A DNA stretch of 64,000 bases from CAKUFA01 sp963618735 (lineage in GTDB: Bacteria > Bacillota > Clostridia > Christensenellales > Aristaeellaceae), in contig CAVEUM010000002.1 of assembly GCA_963618735.1 (NCBI GenBank), positions 1 through 64,000 on the forward strand, read 5' to 3'. A program made the position numbers and the translations under genes. This document shows, one piece after another, positions 7,934 through 16,808 of the stretch. Numbering within the stretch: the first letter of the stretch is position 1; every line of letters begins with the position of its first letter. A model generated the notes under the pieces. The model ran no database searches. It saw only the letters and a list, made by a program, of their open reading frames with translations, and was not told where the DNA came from.

Positions 7934-9088
7934 TTGAAGATGAAACGTTTTCTTGCTTTGCTTGTGGCCTGCTGCCTGTTGCCCATTGGCATTCTGGCTG
8001 AAGAGGAGTCCCTTTCCGACGATGCTGAAGAAGGAACCATCTCAGCCGAAGAAGAGCGTGAAGTGGAAGAACTGGATGCTGTGGATGAGGATGAAGAAGC
8101 AGAGTTTCATGCAGGTCCTACATATCAAGAAGCAGAACTGAGTGACTTTGACCTGAATTCTACTGCACTGTATACCTGCCACATTCTGGCCAAGTCCAGC
8201 CTGTTTGCTGAGCGCTCCACCGATGCCGCAAAGGTCACTTATAATGAAAGTGCCGTTTCTGCTGAAGTGCTGTATGTGGGCAGCAGCTGGGTCATCGTTC
8301 GCTACAAGCAGCACATTGGCTACATCAACCGCAAGCGTATTTACGATGTAAAGGCCATTGATACCGTCAACACACCGCCTTATGGCACGCAGAAGTCTAT
8401 TTATATTGCCACCACCGCAGGCACCTGTCATGTGCGCAAGTCCATGAGCGATGAAGACGACAGTTGGGTAGTGCTGAATGAAGGCACCATGCTGAGCATC
8501 TGGCGCATTGAAGGCGAGTGGGCCATTGTTCCCTACTGGCGCACCTATGGCTATATTCACCTGAGCGAGCTGACAGATTTCATCCCCGTGTCCCCTACGG
8601 ATGAACCGCTGAGCGATGACACGCCCATTGCAGCCTACACTTCCTATTACAAGATGGTGCAGACGAAGAGCAACATCAGCCGAATCAACAATATTAAGGT
8701 GGCCTGCGAACGCCTGACCCGCGTGATGCAGCCTGGCGAATCTCTGAACTTCAACAAGGACGTTGGCCCGTATAAGAAGTCTCTGGGATATCAGGAAGCA
8801 CCTGTGTTGATTGAGGGCACCAGCCGTCCCGGCTACGGCGGCGGCACTTGTCAGGTTTCTTCCACACTGTACAACGCTTTGCTCCAGCTGCCCAGTGTTG
8901 AGATTCTTCAGCGCCGTCCTCATGGCCCCGGCGGTGCGAGTTATCTGCCCCACGGTGTGGACGCTGCTGTCGGTAACAGCAATTTGAATCTCCGCTTCCG
9001 CAATAACTACGACTTCCCCATTCGCATAGAAGGCCATACCAGCGATGATGGTGCATTGCTGATGGTCATCTATAAGGTGTCCGAGTGA
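7934..9088 (+). CDS. Secreted SH3-like / VanW domain protein
   Basis: 384 residues. A signal peptide (residues 1-23, ending ILAEE) is followed by a very acidic stretch (about 24-65, rich in Glu/Asp), two SH3-like segments (each with a WVI/WAIV core and YGYI-type end, about 75-205), and a C-terminal VanW domain with FNKDVGPY and GGGTCQVSSTLYN. VanW proteins are found near wall or glycopeptide genes, but their chemistry is unknown. The TTG start at 7934 has GGAGG at eight bases; the ATG six bases later would be too far from it. Its stop overlaps the sfsA start (GTGA). Confidence 0.85.
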   Translation: MKMKRFLALLVACCLLPIGILAEEESLSDDAEEGTISAEEEREVEELDAVDEDEEAEFHAGPTYQEAELSDFDLNSTALYTCHILAKSSLFAERSTDAAKVTYNESAVSAEVLYVGSSWVIVRYKQHIGYINRKRIYDVKAIDTVNTPPYGTQKSIYIATTAGTCHVRKSMSDEDDSWVVLNEGTMLSIWRIEGEWAIVPYWRTYGYIHLSELTDFIPVSPTDEPLSDDTPIAAYTSYYKMVQTKSNISRINNIKVACERLTRVMQPGESLNFNKDVGPYKKSLGYQEAPVLIEGTSRPGYGGGTCQVSSTLYNALLQLPSVEILQRRPHGPGGASYLPHGVDAAVGNSNLNLRFRNNYDFPIRIEGHTSDDGALLMVIYKVSE

Positions 9089-9786
9089 TCCTTTACCGGA
9101 AGGTGCTCAAAGCAGAGTTCGTTGAGCGCCCGAATCGCTTTGTTGCCTTGTGTCGGCTGAATGGCGAAACCGTGGTCTGCCACGTGAAAAATACAGGGCG
9201 GTGTAAGGAACTGCTTCTGCCTGGTTCCACAGTCTATCTTGCCGAGTCGGATCGTCTCGAGAGAAAAACACGCTACGACCTTGTTTGCGTGGAAAGCCGC
9301 GGGTATATCATCAATATGGATAGTCAGGCGCCCAATCCCGTATTTGCCGAATGGGCACGGTCAGGCGGATTCCTTCCCGGGATAACCGCGCTGAAAAGTG
9401 AGGTTGTCTACGGCGCGTCCCGCTTTGACTTTTCCTTTGTGCATGAGGGTCGGCCAGGCTTTGCCGAAATCAAGGGCGTAACACTCTTTGATGATGAAAA
9501 CAGAAGCTTTTTCCCGGACGCACCCACCGAGCGAGGGGTCAAGCACGTGCATGAATTGATTGCTGCGCATCGCGCGGGATATGAATCCGTGTTGTGCTTT
9601 GTGGTGCAGCGTGAGCATGTGCAAAGCGTCTCACCAAACGACCTGACGCATCCTGCATTTGGTGACGCTCTGGAAGAAGCCGCTGCTGCCGGTGTGCATC
9701 TCATGGCTGCCGTATGCCGTGTGACACCGGAAGAAATGACGATTACGCACACCATTCCCGTTGTACTTGACAGGAGGCACGTGTAA
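9085..9786 (+). CDS. sfsA: SfsA family protein
   Basis: 233 residues, full length for SfsA. Family landmarks are VKNTGRCKELL, the DSQAPN region, and FAEIKGVTLF with PDAPTERGVKHVHEL. SfsA was named for sugar-fermentation stimulation in E. coli; it has an OB-like N-terminus and a nuclease-like fold, and its true role is unsettled. The GTG start overlaps the VanW stop by four bases, and its TAA overlaps the next ATG (TAATG), so translation of the three genes is probably coupled. Confidence 0.92.
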   Translation: MILYRKVLKAEFVERPNRFVALCRLNGETVVCHVKNTGRCKELLLPGSTVYLAESDRLERKTRYDLVCVESRGYIINMDSQAPNPVFAEWARSGGFLPGITALKSEVVYGASRFDFSFVHEGRPGFAEIKGVTLFDDENRSFFPDAPTERGVKHVHELIAAHRAGYESVLCFVVQREHVQSVSPNDLTHPAFGDALEEAAAAGVHLMAAVCRVTPEEMTITHTIPVVLDRRHV

Positions 9787-10688
9787 TGCCGCTTCGACGT
9801 TTTCTCGCAGTGTTTATGGTACTGATGCTGCTCTGCTCCTGCGCACATGCGGAAGAGGACGAAGTTATCGCCCCTGCATGGGAAGTGCCTGATTATGTCA
9901 CCTGGCTGCTGGAGGTTGCCGGCAACGAGGTCGGCTACACAGAAGGCGCTCATGGCTACACCAAATATGGCGAATGGGCAGGCGATCCCTATGCCCAGTG
10001 GTGTGCTGAGTTTCTCTGCTGGTGTGTAGATCAGGTGGATCAGCAATACGGTACCAGCCTGCTGAAAAACACTTATCCTCTGTATTCCGGGCAAAACACG
10101 GGACGGAGCTGGTTCATCACGCAGGGGCGCTATATTGTTCGCTGGGGAAACCTGGAAGACTGGGGCTATCAATGGATGCAGGGCGATGATGAATACATCA
10201 CTACAGGCACCTACATTCCCCAGCCCGGCGACTGGGTGTTTTTCACCTGGACAGAAGACCGGGATACCGATCACGTGGCCATGGTGGAATATTGCACACG
10301 GGATGCCGATGGCAATGTGAACGTTCACGTCATTGAAGGTAACACACCCGTTGCTGTCAAGCGCACGGTTTATCCCCTGACGTACACGCGGATTCTTGGC
10401 TATGGCACAGTGCATGATGTAGCAGAGGTCACCATGCGCTATGGTAACAGCGGCACAAAGGTTCGTCAGCTTCAGGAAAAGCTGGCCTACCTGGGTTATC
10501 TGGATGAAAGCAAGGTTAACGGTACCTTTGGCACTGCCACAGTGGATGCAGTCAAATCCTTTCAGCATAATGAAGGGCTGAAGGAGCATGGCATTGCCAA
10601 CAAAACCATGCAAGATGCGCTGAAAAAGCGCTACGATGCCGCCGTGGACGCCGACCCGGCTACATGGCAAGTTGTTGACGACGATTGA
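9786..10688 (+). CDS. Secreted CHAP-domain peptidoglycan hydrolase with peptidoglycan-binding domain
   Basis: 300 residues. A signal peptide runs to about residue 22 (CAHAEE). The CHAP-type cysteine amidase/endopeptidase domain has its catalytic Cys at WCAEF (Cys73) and His at DHVAMVEY. A C-terminal peptidoglycan-binding segment (about 215-285) has the repeat pattern GNSGTKVRQLQEKLAYLGY...VDAVKSFQ. It likely cuts wall peptides outside the membrane. GGAGG lies just before the ATG. The Cys18-Ser-Cys20 near the cleavage site is not a good lipobox, so a free secreted form is more likely than a lipoprotein. Confidence 0.87.
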   Translation: MPLRRFLAVFMVLMLLCSCAHAEEDEVIAPAWEVPDYVTWLLEVAGNEVGYTEGAHGYTKYGEWAGDPYAQWCAEFLCWCVDQVDQQYGTSLLKNTYPLYSGQNTGRSWFITQGRYIVRWGNLEDWGYQWMQGDDEYITTGTYIPQPGDWVFFTWTEDRDTDHVAMVEYCTRDADGNVNVHVIEGNTPVAVKRTVYPLTYTRILGYGTVHDVAEVTMRYGNSGTKVRQLQEKLAYLGYLDESKVNGTFGTATVDAVKSFQHNEGLKEHGIANKTMQDALKKRYDAAVDADPATWQVVDDD

Positions 10689-10703
10689 TTTTTAGGAGGA
10701 ATT

Positions 10704-12323
10704 ATGGATCCTGTTTATGTCTTTGGTCACAAAAATCCGGATACGGATTCTGTCGTATCCGCTATGGCCTATGCTGCCCTCATGAACGCCCTGGGCGAAA
10801 ATGAATATGTTGCCGCCCGCCTTGGTCACCTGAACGATGAAACCACCTATCTGCTGGATCGCTTTGGCTTTCAGTCCCCTGCATATCTGGCTACGGTTCG
10901 CACCCAGGTGCGTGACATCGATTTTGACCGTCCGCCAGCTGTGAGTGCCAATGTGGCTATCAGCCATGCCTGGAAAATGATTCAGGAAAACAGCAGTGTT
11001 TCCGCCCTGCCCATCACAACCGAAGCAGGCGGCCTTTACGGCATGGTCACTGCGGGCAGCATCGCAGAAAGCGACATGGATTCTACTCAGAATCCCGTGG
11101 TGGAAAACGTGCCCGTGTTCAATCTGTTAAGCGCTTTGGAAGGCCGAATTATCAATGATGATGAAGACGTGTTCGACCAGATTTCCGGCGAGGTGATGAT
11201 CGCTCTTCCCTCCAACGGCGCATGTCTGAAGGGCGCTAACAAGAACACCATTGTCATCTGCGGTCAGCAGGAGGACGTGGTCGAGCGCGCACTGGACATC
11301 GGCGTCAGCTGTGTCATTCTGTGCCAGAGCGATTTGGCCGAAAAGTATCGCGGCCATTCCTCCAAAACATGCCTGATTGTCACTCCTTGTGATGCCTATC
11401 GCGCGGCGCGCATGATCTATCAGGCGATTCCTGTTAGCCGTATTGCTCAAACGAAGAACCTTGTTTCTTTCCATCTGGATGATTTTATTGATGACGTTCG
11501 TGAAGTCGTGCTGCAGTCACGTTACCGCTCTTATCCCGTGCTGGATGAAAACGATCATGTGGTCGGAACCTTGAGCCGCTATCACCTGCTGCGCCCGCGC
11601 CGCAAGCGTGTGGTGCTGGTCGATCATAACGAGCGGAGTCAGTCCGTGCCTGGATTGGATCAGGCGGAAATCATGGCCATTATTGACCATCACCGTTTGG
11701 CGGACGTACAGACTGCCAATCCTGTTTTCATGCGAAACGAGCCTGTGGGCTCCTCCACAACGATTGTCGCCACCATGTTCCAGGAGCGCGGCCTCATGCC
11801 TTCCGAAAAGATGGCCGGCCTCATGGCATCTGCCATTCTGTCTGATACAGTGCTGTTCAAGTCCCCCACTTGCACGCCTCGGGATCGCCGCATTGCGGAT
11901 CGCCTTGCCCGCATCGCAGGAATTGACCTGGAGCAGCTCGGTCATGAAATTTTCGCCGCGGGTCAATGCGCTGATAAGCCCATTGAAACCTTGCTGAACA
12001 TGGACTTCAAGGAGTTCCACATTGCAGGTCACAGCCTTGGCATTGCGCAGGTCACCTGCCTGGATACGGACAAGATTCTGAACCGTCTGCCCGAGATTCT
12101 GCCTGCCATGGAGAAGCTCAAGGGGGACAAGCAGTACGATATTGTCATTCTTATGCTGACAAATGTGCTGCTGGAAGGCACAGAGCTGATTTTCCTCGGT
12201 GAAGAAGACGCCGTAAAGTCTGCCTTCAATACAGGGGACGTGCAGGATCATCACGTTTTCCTGCCGAAGGTCGTTTCAAGAAAGAAGCAGATTGTTCCCG
12301 CACTTGCTCTGCTGTGGGGCTAA
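10704..12323 (+). CDS. ppaC: Manganese-dependent inorganic pyrophosphatase with CBS/DRTGG domains
   Basis: 539 residues, the long family II form. The DHH-type N-terminus has GHKNPDTDS. CBS and DRTGG-type regulatory domains occupy about 65-300. The DHH core resumes with VLVDHNE and IIDHHR, and the C-terminal DHHA2 domain ends with the family's SRKKQIVP. It hydrolyses pyrophosphate in the cytoplasm; CBS-containing members are known to be tuned by adenine nucleotides. AGGAGG precedes the ATG. It sits 15 bases after the CHAP gene and 24 bases before a secreted protein gene. Confidence 0.95.
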   Translation: MDPVYVFGHKNPDTDSVVSAMAYAALMNALGENEYVAARLGHLNDETTYLLDRFGFQSPAYLATVRTQVRDIDFDRPPAVSANVAISHAWKMIQENSSVSALPITTEAGGLYGMVTAGSIAESDMDSTQNPVVENVPVFNLLSALEGRIINDDEDVFDQISGEVMIALPSNGACLKGANKNTIVICGQQEDVVERALDIGVSCVILCQSDLAEKYRGHSSKTCLIVTPCDAYRAARMIYQAIPVSRIAQTKNLVSFHLDDFIDDVREVVLQSRYRSYPVLDENDHVVGTLSRYHLLRPRRKRVVLVDHNERSQSVPGLDQAEIMAIIDHHRLADVQTANPVFMRNEPVGSSTTIVATMFQERGLMPSEKMAGLMASAILSDTVLFKSPTCTPRDRRIADRLARIAGIDLEQLGHEIFAAGQCADKPIETLLNMDFKEFHIAGHSLGIAQVTCLDTDKILNRLPEILPAMEKLKGDKQYDIVILMLTNVLLEGTELIFLGEEDAVKSAFNTGDVQDHHVFLPKVVSRKKQIVPALALLWG

Positions 12324-12347
12324 GAAGAAATGCACGAGGTAATGAAC

Positions 12348-13688
12348 ATGAAGGATCATTTGCGCCGTCTGTCCGCCCTCCTACTTTGCCTGATGTTGCT
12401 GCCCGCAGCGTCCTTTGCGGATACGGCGTCCATCGGCTATGGCTTTGAGCTTGGTTTCTCCATGGATGCATCGTCTTATCCGGAAAGCGACCGGACACTG
12501 GTGCAGGGCATTGCAGATGCGCTCAACATGCTGACGCTCTCCGGCACGTTCGCCAAAGAGGACAACAGCTTTGACCTGACCTGCGAGCTTCTTTTGGAGA
12601 ACGATGAGGACACCCGCACTGCCGTGCATATCTACGGAACGGAAACGCACTACCAGATTGGGAGCAGTCTGCTTGGCAATCAGGAACTTTTGCTGAACAA
12701 TCTGGCGCTGCTGGAGTTTGCCATCAAGGCTTACAACCATTTGAACATGCCGCTTCAGTACCCTGCGCTGCTCATTTCCACCTATGCCCATACCAGCGCA
12801 TTTGACTGGATCCGTGAGCAGTGGAATGCGGTCATGCAGGCGGAGGAAGGCGACCGCGTCATCTCCCGTGATGACATCATCGATTTGGCCGCTTACGCCG
12901 CAGAAAATGCTGAGCAGGATCGTGCTTTCTACTACTGGCTGGCGGCGTTAGCCCTGGAAAGCGGCTACAGTGACATGGTTTTGGAAACCATCACCGAGTT
13001 GCCCGACTGGCTGGATGGCTTGCTGGATGACGACGGCATCACCGTTACCTGTGAAGGTGATACAGAAACCTGGACCAGCGGAGAAGAAACCTTCTTTACC
13101 AAGACAGCAGACGAGTCAGGTGAGTCCTTCTCTCTGACGCTCCCCATGCTTCCTGATGGAAATATCGTGGAGGCTAGCTATCAGCGCAGCAATGAAGATG
13201 GCAACATGGAGCTGACGGTGCTCATTGCCAATGAGGAAGACGAGACCACCATGCTGGACGCTTCCGTTACGCTGACCGGCTGGGCGGATACGCTTCCCAT
13301 GAACGGCGATGCAGAATTGAATGTCAGCCTTTCCGGTGAAATGGTACCTGACGCCGTGAATGCTCACTTCACCTATCATGCAGAGGATGGTCAGGTGACG
13401 CTTTGCCAGATGGATGCAGAAACAGACGCAGCCATGCTGACCATCCATGGCACGCTGACAGAGCAGGCACTTGCTGTTCCTTCCTATTCTGACGAAATGC
13501 TGAATGGACTGAATGTGTTCTCCCTGAATGATGCGTCTCTGAAGACTTTCGTAGCCGATGTGGCAGAGCCCTTCATTAAAGGTGCAATTCCGCTGCTGAA
13601 GCATTTGCCGCTTTCGACCTATGAAAGTTTGTTCACCCTGCTGGATCAGTATGGCATTTTGAATATGCTTACAGCAAACCTGGAATAA
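12348..13688 (+). CDS. Secreted protein of unknown function
   Basis: 446 residues; no family recognised. It has a signal peptide (MKDHLRRLSALLLCL..., cleavage after SFA near residue 24), then an acidic, beta-rich body with few Cys or Lys. Composition and layout resemble the secreted protein at 62349-63716: signal peptide, alternating beta segments, an LTLP/LQLP strand, and a helical C-terminus with a KHLP or KILP turn. ATG 12348 is preferred because GAGGT lies seven bases before it; an ATG at 12330 is possible. A strong terminator follows, ending the unit that began with VanW. Confidence 0.8.
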   Translation: MKDHLRRLSALLLCLMLLPAASFADTASIGYGFELGFSMDASSYPESDRTLVQGIADALNMLTLSGTFAKEDNSFDLTCELLLENDEDTRTAVHIYGTETHYQIGSSLLGNQELLLNNLALLEFAIKAYNHLNMPLQYPALLISTYAHTSAFDWIREQWNAVMQAEEGDRVISRDDIIDLAAYAAENAEQDRAFYYWLAALALESGYSDMVLETITELPDWLDGLLDDDGITVTCEGDTETWTSGEETFFTKTADESGESFSLTLPMLPDGNIVEASYQRSNEDGNMELTVLIANEEDETTMLDASVTLTGWADTLPMNGDAELNVSLSGEMVPDAVNAHFTYHAEDGQVTLCQMDAETDAAMLTIHGTLTEQALAVPSYSDEMLNGLNVFSLNDASLKTFVADVAEPFIKGAIPLLKHLPLSTYESLFTLLDQYGILNMLTANLE

Positions 13689-13699
13689 GCAAATATCCC

Positions 13700-13736
13700 A
13701 AGGCCGTAGCCCGAGAAAGGGTTGCGGCCTTTTTTG
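13700..13736 (+). terminator. Terminator after the secreted protein gene
   Basis: The stem AAGGCCGTAGCCC / GGGTTGCGGCCTT with loop GAGAAA is followed by a T-run. Confidence 0.93.
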
Positions 13737-13790
13737 AACTTTCTCCATGCAAAAATCCAGAAAAAATGCAATTGGTTATGCAATCTGGTC

Positions 13791-13819
13791 TTGTCCTTCT
13801 GCCGCCCATGTGGTAAACT
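13791..13819 (+). promoter_or_regulatory. Promoter of the esterase/ATP-grasp operon
   Basis: TTGTCC (13791-13796), 17 bases, TAAACT (13814-13819), about 45 bases before the first start codon. Confidence 0.7.
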
Positions 13820-13864
13820 GTGGAAGGTTCCATTTTTAATTTTCCTTTGAAGAAGGCTTGATGA

Positions 13865-14635
13865 ATGATCGAAAAGTGGAACGTCGCTATTCCACGGTTG
13901 ACTGGCAAAAAGCATCAGCGACGCGTTTATGTTTATATCCCCGACAGCATCGAGGAAGATCCTGACCAAAGGTTCCCGGTACTCTACATGTTTGATGGTC
14001 ACAACGTGTTCTTCGATGAAGACGCAACTTATGGCAAGTCCTGGGGACTTGGGAAATACCTGGATGAGCACGAAGTTCCCTTGATGGTTGTAGCTGTAGA
14101 GTGCAGCCACGAGCCTAACAACGGCCGCCTGTCCGAGTATTCGCCCTTTACCTTTACCGATGAGCATTTCGGTCGGGTTCGCGGACGCGGTAAGATCACC
14201 ATGGATTGGTTCGTTAATACCCTGAAGCCCATGATTGATGAAAAATATCCCACGCTTCCTGAGCGGGAAGCCACTTTCATCGGCGGCAGCAGCATGGGCG
14301 GTCTCATGAGCCTGTATGCCCTGGCTGCCTATCCGCAGGTTTTCGGGCGTGCCGCTGCCCTGTCGCCCTCCATCTGGGTTTCCCCTAAGAAGCTGAGCAG
14401 CCTGATGATGCACGCGGACTACGCTGAAGGAACCGTTCTTTACATGGATTATGGTTCCCGTGAAATGGCAAATCACCCCGACATCTGCCACCACTTTGCC
14501 GCGCTGACCGGCAAGCTGATGGACAAAGGGCTTTGCGTCACCAGCAGAATTGTCCCCAATGGCGATCATTGTGAAGCCTGCTGGGAAGAACAGCTGCCCT
14601 GGGTGATCGATACCCTGATGTATGAGCGGGAATAA
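13865..14635 (+). CDS. Esterase D/PF00756-type alpha/beta hydrolase
   Basis: 256 residues. The fold begins with an RRVYVYIP strand and PVLYMFDGHN. The nucleophile elbow is GGSSMGG (Ser143) and the likely His is in the C-terminal NGDHCEA. The layout matches small esterases of the Fes/EstD group that cleave acyl or siderophore-type esters; no signal peptide, so cytoplasmic. The substrate is unknown. It is the first gene of a three-gene unit with a second hydrolase and an ATP-grasp enzyme, ended by a clear terminator. Confidence 0.85.
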   Translation: MIEKWNVAIPRLTGKKHQRRVYVYIPDSIEEDPDQRFPVLYMFDGHNVFFDEDATYGKSWGLGKYLDEHEVPLMVVAVECSHEPNNGRLSEYSPFTFTDEHFGRVRGRGKITMDWFVNTLKPMIDEKYPTLPEREATFIGGSSMGGLMSLYALAAYPQVFGRAAALSPSIWVSPKKLSSLMMHADYAEGTVLYMDYGSREMANHPDICHHFAALTGKLMDKGLCVTSRIVPNGDHCEACWEEQLPWVIDTLMYERE

Positions 14636-14664
14636 TGAACGTAACGTAAGAAAGAGGGAACAGC

Positions 14665-15417
14665 ATGGAAACGCAGTATTTCAAGCAATATAGTCCTGCG
14701 CTTGGGCGCGACATGGAAGTAAAGGTTTATGGGCATGCCGGCCGTCCTGTGCTGTTCATCCCCTGCCAGAATGGCCGTTTCTTTGACTTCGAGAATTTCC
14801 ACATGACAGACGCATGGGCACCGTTCATCGATGCTGGTCAGGTGATGGTCTTTTCCATCGACACCATTGATGAAGAAACCTGGTCCGACGTAAACGGCGA
14901 TGCTTATTGGCGTGCCCGCCGCTATGAGCAGTGGATTCACTTTATTGTGGATGAGCTGTCCCCTTTCATTCGCGAAATGGCAAATGCTCGCAATGGCTGG
15001 GACGGCTACCCGGGCATAATCGCCTTCGGCTGCAGCCTTGGTGCAACCCACGCGGCAAACCTCTATTTCCGCTACCCGGATGTCTTCGATGGTCTGCTGG
15101 CTCTGAGCGGCATCTATACCGCCTCCTATGGTTTCGGTGACTATATGGATGAGGTGGTTTACCGCAATTCCCCTGTGGACTATCTCGCAGGCATGCCTGG
15201 TGACCATCCCTACATTGCAGAATATAACCGTCATCGCGGCATCATCTGTGTGGGTCAGGGCGCTTGGGAAATACCTGAAACAACCCGACGCGTGGCAGAC
15301 ATCTGCCGTGAGAAAGGCATCAACCTTTGGGTAGACTTCTGGGGGTATGACTGTGCCCATGACTGGGACTGGTGGTACAAGCAGGTCGCGTATTTCGTGC
15401 CGAAGCTGCTTGGTTAA
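14665..15417 (+). CDS. Second esterase-like alpha/beta hydrolase
   Basis: 250 residues. The nucleophile elbow is FGCSLGA (Ser124) and a C-terminal YDCAHDWDWW segment supplies a candidate His. The N-terminus has GRPVLFIPCQNG, the usual oxyanion-region strand. It is not a copy of the preceding esterase, since outside the fold core the two differ. No signal peptide is seen. AGAGGG precedes the ATG, and the ATP-grasp gene follows after 23 bases. Acting beside an ATP-grasp ligase, it may remove or edit an acyl or peptide product; that is inference. Confidence 0.82.
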   Translation: METQYFKQYSPALGRDMEVKVYGHAGRPVLFIPCQNGRFFDFENFHMTDAWAPFIDAGQVMVFSIDTIDEETWSDVNGDAYWRARRYEQWIHFIVDELSPFIREMANARNGWDGYPGIIAFGCSLGATHAANLYFRYPDVFDGLLALSGIYTASYGFGDYMDEVVYRNSPVDYLAGMPGDHPYIAEYNRHRGIICVGQGAWEIPETTRRVADICREKGINLWVDFWGYDCAHDWDWWYKQVAYFVPKLLG

Positions 15418-15440
15418 ATAGAAGAAAGGAACGATCTGCT

Positions 15441-16634
15441 ATGAAGAATTTTGTTTTCATTTCCCCGAACTTTCCTGTGAACTACTGGCACTTTTGCCGT
15501 GAGTTGACCAACAATGGTTTGAACGTGCTGGGCATCGGTGACCAGCCCTACGATGAGCTGCTGCCCGACCTGCGTGCAAGTCTGCATGAATATTACAAGG
15601 TCAGCAGTCTTGAAAACTATGATGAAGTATACCGCGCTGTGGCTTACTTCATCTTCAAGTATGGCCGCATCGACTTCCTTGAATCCAATAACGAATATTG
15701 GCTGGAGCGCGATGCCCATCTGCGTGACGACTTCAACATCTCCTCTGGCTTCCGCAGCTCGGATATTCCGCGCATCAAGTACAAGTCCAAGATGAAGGAA
15801 TACTACCAGAAGGTCGGCATTCCCACGGCGCGGTATCACATTGTGGATGACTTTGACGGCTGCAAGGCCTTCATCAACGAAGTTGGCTATCCCGTGGTCG
15901 TAAAGCCCGATAACGGTGTTGGTGCATCCCACACCTATCGTTTGACCAGCGATGATGACCTGCACGGTTTCCTCGGCGAACGTGAAGAAGGCGTTAGCTA
16001 CATCATGGAAGAGTATGTCTTCGCAGAGGTCAATTCCTACGATGCCATTATTGATTCCAACGGCAACCCGCTGTTTGAAACGGGCAACGTGACGCCTAAT
16101 TCCATCATGGACATCGTTAACAGCGGCGATAACTCCATTTATTACATTGTGAAGGAACTGGCGGACGATGTCCGCGCAGCAGGCCGCGCCACGGTCAAGA
16201 GCTTCGGCGTGAAGAGCCGCTTTGTCCATTTTGAATTCTTCCGCCTGACGCAGGATCAGCCGAGCCTTGGCAAGAAGGGTCAGGTTGTAGCACTGGAAGT
16301 CAATATGCGCCCCTGCGGCGGTATTTCCCCTGACATGATGAACTATGCCAACAGCACCGATGTGTATAAGATCTGGGCGGACATGATCGCCTTCGACCAT
16401 TCTGAAAAGGGCGTGGGTGAGCGCGGCTTCTGTGCGTTCTGTGGCCGTCGTGACGGACACAACTTTGTGCTCAACCATGATGATCTGATGAACCGCTACG
16501 CCAAGGAAATTCGCGTGGCTGGCCGTGTTCCGGACGCGCTTTCCGGCGCCATGGGCAACCAGATGTATCTGGCCGTGTTCCCCACTCGTGAGGCAATGGA
16601 TGCATTCTACGCCGATGTGCTGCAGGAGTGCTGA
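15441..16634 (+). CDS. ATP-grasp domain protein (carboxylate-amine/thiol ligase type)
   Basis: 397 residues. The N-terminal domain is Rossmann-like (FVFISPNFPVNYW). The ATP-grasp core has GYPVVVKPDNGVGASH, the EEYV hinge and metal-binding EVNMRPCGG near residue 290. Such enzymes activate a carboxylate as acyl phosphate and join it to an amine or thiol. The substrate is unknown. ATG 15441 follows GAAAGGA; an in-frame codon inside the previous gene is rejected. It is the last gene of the esterase-esterase-ATP-grasp unit and is followed by a terminator. Confidence 0.87.
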   Translation: MKNFVFISPNFPVNYWHFCRELTNNGLNVLGIGDQPYDELLPDLRASLHEYYKVSSLENYDEVYRAVAYFIFKYGRIDFLESNNEYWLERDAHLRDDFNISSGFRSSDIPRIKYKSKMKEYYQKVGIPTARYHIVDDFDGCKAFINEVGYPVVVKPDNGVGASHTYRLTSDDDLHGFLGEREEGVSYIMEEYVFAEVNSYDAIIDSNGNPLFETGNVTPNSIMDIVNSGDNSIYYIVKELADDVRAAGRATVKSFGVKSRFVHFEFFRLTQDQPSLGKKGQVVALEVNMRPCGGISPDMMNYANSTDVYKIWADMIAFDHSEKGVGERGFCAFCGRRDGHNFVLNHDDLMNRYAKEIRVAGRVPDALSGAMGNQMYLAVFPTREAMDAFYADVLQEC

Positions 16635-16654
16635 GGATTTCCTGTAATAACAGC

Positions 16655-16699
16655 AAGGCGGCAGTGAAGAGAATTCTCTTTTCACTGCCGCCGCTTTAT
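16655..16699 (+). terminator. Terminator of the esterase/ATP-grasp operon
   Basis: A 12-bp stem, GGCGGCAGTGAA paired with TTCACTGCCGCC, has a 12-base AGAATT-containing loop and is followed by GCTTTATATTT. Confidence 0.85.
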
Positions 16700-16713
16700 A
16701 TTTCCCCAGACGC

Positions 16714-16743
16714 TTGCGTTTTTTCTCTTTCCTATGATACAAT
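16714..16743 (+). promoter_or_regulatory. Promoter of the secreted Ig-like protein gene
   Basis: TTGCGT (16714-16719), 18 bases, TACAAT (16738-16743). Confidence 0.65.
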
Positions 16744-16808
16744 AGTGTGGGATAGGATGAAGTCAGGGATTATCCCTGTTATTGATTTTAGAGAGGAATG
16801 TGACTCGC

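Noticed and set aside
15414..16742. Long minus-strand open frame opposite the ATP-grasp gene
   Set aside because: Covers the ATP-grasp gene and its terminator; no start signal; antisense artefact.
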